Below, piece by piece: positions 6,303 to 8,743 of a stretch of DNA of 8,743 nt (the first letter of the stretch is position 1; each line of letters begins with the position of its first letter). The position numbers and the translations under genes were made by a program. This DNA comes from Bacteroidota bacterium (GTDB taxonomy: Bacteria; Bacteroidota; Bacteroidia; M30B66). The notes under the pieces were generated by a model. The model was not told the DNA's origin, did no database searches, and saw nothing but the letters and a program-made list of their open reading frames with translations. The DNA is taken from contig JAGQVC010000046.1 of the NCBI GenBank assembly GCA_020438185.1, positions 1 through 8,743 of the forward strand, read 5' to 3'.

Positions 6303-6349
6303 ATAGATACTGACTATTGATATATAGAAACAATAGATTTATTGTATAG
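6303..6349 (+). promoter_or_regulatory. cluster of ATAG/CTAT elements upstream of katG, candidate OxyR-type operator
   Basis: ATAG (6303-6306) and CTAT (6314-6317) are separated by exactly 7 bases, as in one half of the OxyR consensus ATAG-N7-CTAT-N7-ATAG-N7-CTAT, with the consensus T at the second spacer position. Further ATAG copies follow at 6324, 6333 and 6346, giving steps of 11, 10, 9 and 13 bases. CTATTG (6314-6319) and CAATAG (6331-6336) also form a perfect inverted repeat. The second OxyR half-site is imperfect. The ATAG-N7-CTAT element centres about 60 bp upstream of the predicted katG transcription start, suitable for activation. OxyR controls catalase in Bacteroides; its presence in this organism is inferred. 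Confidence 0.4.
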
Positions 6350-6368
6350 GAAGAAGTAGGTAATTTTG
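6338..6368 (+). promoter_or_regulatory. Bacteroidota-type promoter for katG
   Basis: TAATTTTG at 6361-6368 is an exact TAnnTTTG -7 element. TTTA at 6338-6341 matches the -33 TTTG in 3 of 4 positions with a 19-bp spacer. The weak -33 element overlaps the candidate OxyR region, as expected for an activated promoter. The box ends 24 nt before the ATG at 6393 and covers the in-frame TTG at 6366, which is therefore not a credible start. Confidence 0.5.
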
Positions 6369-6392
6369 AACTGCTTAATTAAATCCAGAAAC

Positions 6393-8693
6393 ATGAAAAC
6401 AATGAGACAACTTTTTTTATCAGCGGCATTATTTCCTGCCGGCAGTTTGCTTGCTCAGCCGGCAGATGCTGTTGGTTCAGGAGGGCAATGCCCTTTTCAT
6501 GCCGGAGCAACTGCTCCTGCCAGTGACGAAATAACCGATGATCCGGCACTGATGGGTAAAGGCACAAAAAATTCGGATTGGTGGCCTAACCGACTTGACT
6601 TGAGTGTATTAAGGCAACACTCTGAATTAACCAATCCGATGGGAAAGGATTTCAATTACCGGGCAGCATTCAATAGCTTGGATTATGAGGGTTTGAAAAA
6701 GGATATCAAGGCGGTTCTGACACAATCTCAAGATTGGTGGCCGGCTGATTTTGGCAATTATGGTCCGCTGTTTATTCGAATGGCCTGGCATAGCGCAGGT
6801 ACATACCGCACAGGCGACGGAAGAGGCGGCACCCGCGCCGGAATGCAACGTTTTGCACCTCAGAATAGCTGGCCTGATAACGTGAATCTTGATAAGGCCA
6901 GAAGATTACTTTGGCCAATTAAACAAAAGTATGGCAACAAAATATCCTGGGCAGATTTAATGATTTTGACAGGGAATGTTGCTTTGGAAAGTATGGGTTT
7001 CGAAACATTTGGTTTTGCCGGAGGGCGAGAGGACGTTTGGCAACCTGATGAAAGTGTTTACTGGGGTAAAGAAACCAAATGGCTGGATGACGAAAGATAT
7101 GCTGAAGGTCGCAAATTGGAAAATCCACTTGCAGCGGTGCAGATGGGCTTAATTTACGTTAATCCTGAAGGACCGAACGGCAATCCTGATCCGCTGCTTG
7201 CAGCGAAAGATATTCGCGAAACATTTGCACGCATGGGCATGAATGATGAAGAAACCGTTGCTCTTATTGCCGGAGGGCATACATTCGGTAAAACACATGG
7301 TGCAGGAAACGCAGCATTGGTTGGACCAGAACCCGAAGCTGCAGGAATCGAAAAGCAAGGTTTAGGCTGGGAAAGTGCTTATGCATCGGGTAAAGGAAAA
7401 GATGCAATCTCATCCGGCCTTGAAGTAACCTGGACTTCTACTCCTGCCAAATGGGGACATGGATTTTTTACCAATTTGTTTGCATATGAATGGGAGTTAA
7501 CCAAAAGTCCGGCAGGCGCTCAGCAATGGGTTGCCAAAGACTCTGATGAAGATGTTCCTGACGCGTTTGATGCTTCCAAAAAGCATCGTCCAACCATGCT
7601 AACAACCGATTTGTCTTTAAGATTTGATCCTGTTTATGAGAAAATCTCAAGAAGATTCTTGGAAAAACCTGAAGAATTTGAAAAGGCATTTGCAAAAGCC
7701 TGGTTTAAGCTAACACACAGAGACATGGGGCCGAAATCTACTTATTTGGGGCCAGAAATTCCCAAAGAGGATTTAATTTGGCAGGATCCTGTTCCTGCTG
7801 TTAATCACGCGTTAGCGGATGCTTCGGATATAAAAATGTTAAAAGAGAAAATTCTTAATTCGGGATTAAGTATTCAGGAATTGGTGAGCACAGCATGGGC
7901 ATCAGCTTCAACTTTCAGGTATTCTGACAGACGCGGTGGAGCAAACGGAGCCCGCATCAGACTTGCTCCGCAAAAAGACTGGGAAGCAAATAATCCGGTA
8001 CAGCTTCAAAAAGTACTTGCAGCTCTGGAAAAAATTCAAAAGGAATTTAATTCAAGTGCAACAGGCGGTAAGAAAATCTCAATCGCCGATTTAATTGTGC
8101 TTGGAGGGAATGCTGCAGTCGAAAAAGCTGCATTAAATGCAGGTGTAACTCTGAACATACCATTTACTCCCGGGCGCACTGATGCAAACCAGGAAGAAAC
8201 AGATGTCAATTCTTTTGCATTTCTCGAGCCTATGTCGGATGGATTTAGAAATTACCAGAAGAAAAAATATTCAGTATCAACTGAGGAATTGCTTGTAGAT
8301 AAGGCACAGCTTTTAACTCTTACAGCGCCTGAAATGACGGTACTTGTGGGAGGTATGCGAAGTCTTGGTGCTAATTACGATAACAGCTCCACCGGAATTT
8401 TTACGGACAATAAAAATGCACTCAGCAATGATTTCTTTGTAAATCTTCTTGATATGAACACGGTTTGGAGCGCCAGTGATGATTCCAATGAAATGTTTGA
8501 AGGCAAAGATCGGAAAACAGGAGCCTCTAAATACCAAGCTTCAAGGGCAGATCTGATTTTTGGGTCGAACTCCGAATTGCGTGCATTGGCCGAAGTATAT
8601 GCAAGTAACGATGCGAAGCAAAAGTTTGTGAATGACTTTGCTGCAGCATGGAATAAAGTGATGAATCTGGATCGTTTTGATCTTGTGAAGTAA
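6393..8693 (+). CDS. katG: catalase-peroxidase KatG with N-terminal signal peptide
   Basis: KatG is a bifunctional haem enzyme that disproportionates H2O2 and oxidises peroxidase substrates. With ATG 6393 the protein has 766 residues, slightly longer than the usual 720-740 because of an N-terminal export-type leader (MKTMRQLFLSAALFPAGSLLAQ), followed by a KatG-type QCPFHAG segment. Haem-domain residues are all present: distal R129, W132 and H133 (RMAWHSAGTYR); Y255 (GLIYVNPEG) and M281 (RMGMND), which with W132 form the Met-Tyr-Trp adduct required for catalase activity; proximal H296 (GGHTFGKTHG), W347 (VTWTSTP) and D406 (TTDLSL); and the mobile Arg R443 (THRDMGP). The equivalent of M. tuberculosis S315 is S341. 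The degenerate C-terminal peroxidase-like domain (about 470-766) is complete. The leader suggests a periplasmic enzyme comparable to E. coli O157 KatP; this is inference. It has its own promoter and terminator, so is probably monocistronic and peroxide-responsive. Confidence 0.97.
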   Translation: MKTMRQLFLSAALFPAGSLLAQPADAVGSGGQCPFHAGATAPASDEITDDPALMGKGTKNSDWWPNRLDLSVLRQHSELTNPMGKDFNYRAAFNSLDYEGLKKDIKAVLTQSQDWWPADFGNYGPLFIRMAWHSAGTYRTGDGRGGTRAGMQRFAPQNSWPDNVNLDKARRLLWPIKQKYGNKISWADLMILTGNVALESMGFETFGFAGGREDVWQPDESVYWGKETKWLDDERYAEGRKLENPLAAVQMGLIYVNPEGPNGNPDPLLAAKDIRETFARMGMNDEETVALIAGGHTFGKTHGAGNAALVGPEPEAAGIEKQGLGWESAYASGKGKDAISSGLEVTWTSTPAKWGHGFFTNLFAYEWELTKSPAGAQQWVAKDSDEDVPDAFDASKKHRPTMLTTDLSLRFDPVYEKISRRFLEKPEEFEKAFAKAWFKLTHRDMGPKSTYLGPEIPKEDLIWQDPVPAVNHALADASDIKMLKEKILNSGLSIQELVSTAWASASTFRYSDRRGGANGARIRLAPQKDWEANNPVQLQKVLAALEKIQKEFNSSATGGKKISIADLIVLGGNAAVEKAALNAGVTLNIPFTPGRTDANQEETDVNSFAFLEPMSDGFRNYQKKKYSVSTEELLVDKAQLLTLTAPEMTVLVGGMRSLGANYDNSSTGIFTDNKNALSNDFFVNLLDMNTVWSASDDSNEMFEGKDRKTGASKYQASRADLIFGSNSELRALAEVYASNDAKQKFVNDFAAAWNKVMNLDRFDLVK

Positions 8694-8710
8694 ATAATTT
8701 AGTTAAGCAG

Positions 8711-8743
8711 AAAACCCGTTCAGACTCTTCTGAGCGGGTTTTT
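8711..8743 (+). terminator. intrinsic terminator of katG
   Basis: A 14-bp stem, AAAACCCGTTCAGA (8711-8724) against TCTGAGCGGGTTTT (8729-8742) with one G-U pair, closes on a CTCT tetraloop. It runs into a T-tract that reaches the window edge, and starts 17 nt after the katG TAA. The symmetric A and T tracts could let it work in both directions. Confidence 0.92.

Noticed and set aside
6318..6338. Complete four-element OxyR consensus
   Set aside because: The third ATAG is shifted by one base and the fourth CTAT is absent, so only a half-site plus extra ATAG copies can be claimed.
6331..6344. PerR/Fur-like palindrome CAATAGATTTATTG
   Set aside because: The palindrome is short and imperfect, and does not match the TTATAAT-type PerR box well; the ATAG spacing is the better explanation.
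6366..6392. N-terminal extension of KatG from an in-frame TTG (nine extra residues)
   Set aside because: The TTG is part of the TAATTTTG -7 box and would lie upstream of the transcription start; the ATG at 6393 gives a clean signal peptide.
8313..8537. Minus-strand frame of 74 codons inside katG
   Set aside because: It is antisense to a highly conserved coding region, with no promoter box and no protein-like features; the other antisense frames within katG were rejected for the same reason.
1..8743. Mobile element, CRISPR array, tRNA/rRNA or defence system
   Set aside because: No transposase, integrase, regularly spaced repeats, RNA gene signatures or defence-type domains were seen on either strand; nearly all bases belong to recognisable genes or short promoter gaps.

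Overview
The window reads as a chromosomal segment from a member of the Bacteroidota. Three things support this. A large secreted protein ends in a C-terminal domain like the type IX secretion (T9SS) sorting signal. recF sits beside a TPR protein gene, ribH and a short DUF721/DciA gene, an arrangement I recall from Bacteroidota genomes. Most transcription units are preceded by the Bacteroidota -7 promoter element TAnnTTTG rather than a TATAAT box, and no clear Shine-Dalgarno sequence decides the starts. I cannot name the genus.

Layout, left to right: (1) the 3' end of a plus-strand gene for an Ig-like extracellular domain, cut by the window edge; (2) a minus-strand pair, a membrane-anchored TPR protein followed by ribH (lumazine synthase), 11 nt apart; (3) a 124-bp divergent promoter region; (4) plus-strand recF, a secreted or periplasmic two-domain protein of unknown function, and a DciA/DUF721 gene; (5) a minus-strand CotH-like secreted kinase-family protein with an Ig-like region, a lamin-tail domain and a T9SS tail, convergent with dciA across an inverted repeat that reaches both stop codons; (6) a 139-bp divergent region; (7) plus-strand katG carrying an N-terminal signal peptide, closed by a strong intrinsic terminator at the right edge.

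Functionally this is mostly housekeeping: recombinational repair (RecF), replicative helicase loading (DciA) and riboflavin synthesis (RibH), with cell-envelope or stress genes alongside. I see no transposase, integrase, CRISPR array, tRNA, rRNA or recognisable defence cassette, and no convincing new multi-gene system. The points most worth a second look are the run of ATAG/CTAT elements at about helical-turn spacing upstream of katG (OxyR-operator-like), the export signal on KatG, -7 boxes lying 4 nt from the start codons of recF and the CotH gene (suggesting leaderless mRNAs), a five-codon upstream frame overlapping the start of the 240-residue protein, and the insertion of that gene between recF and dciA.
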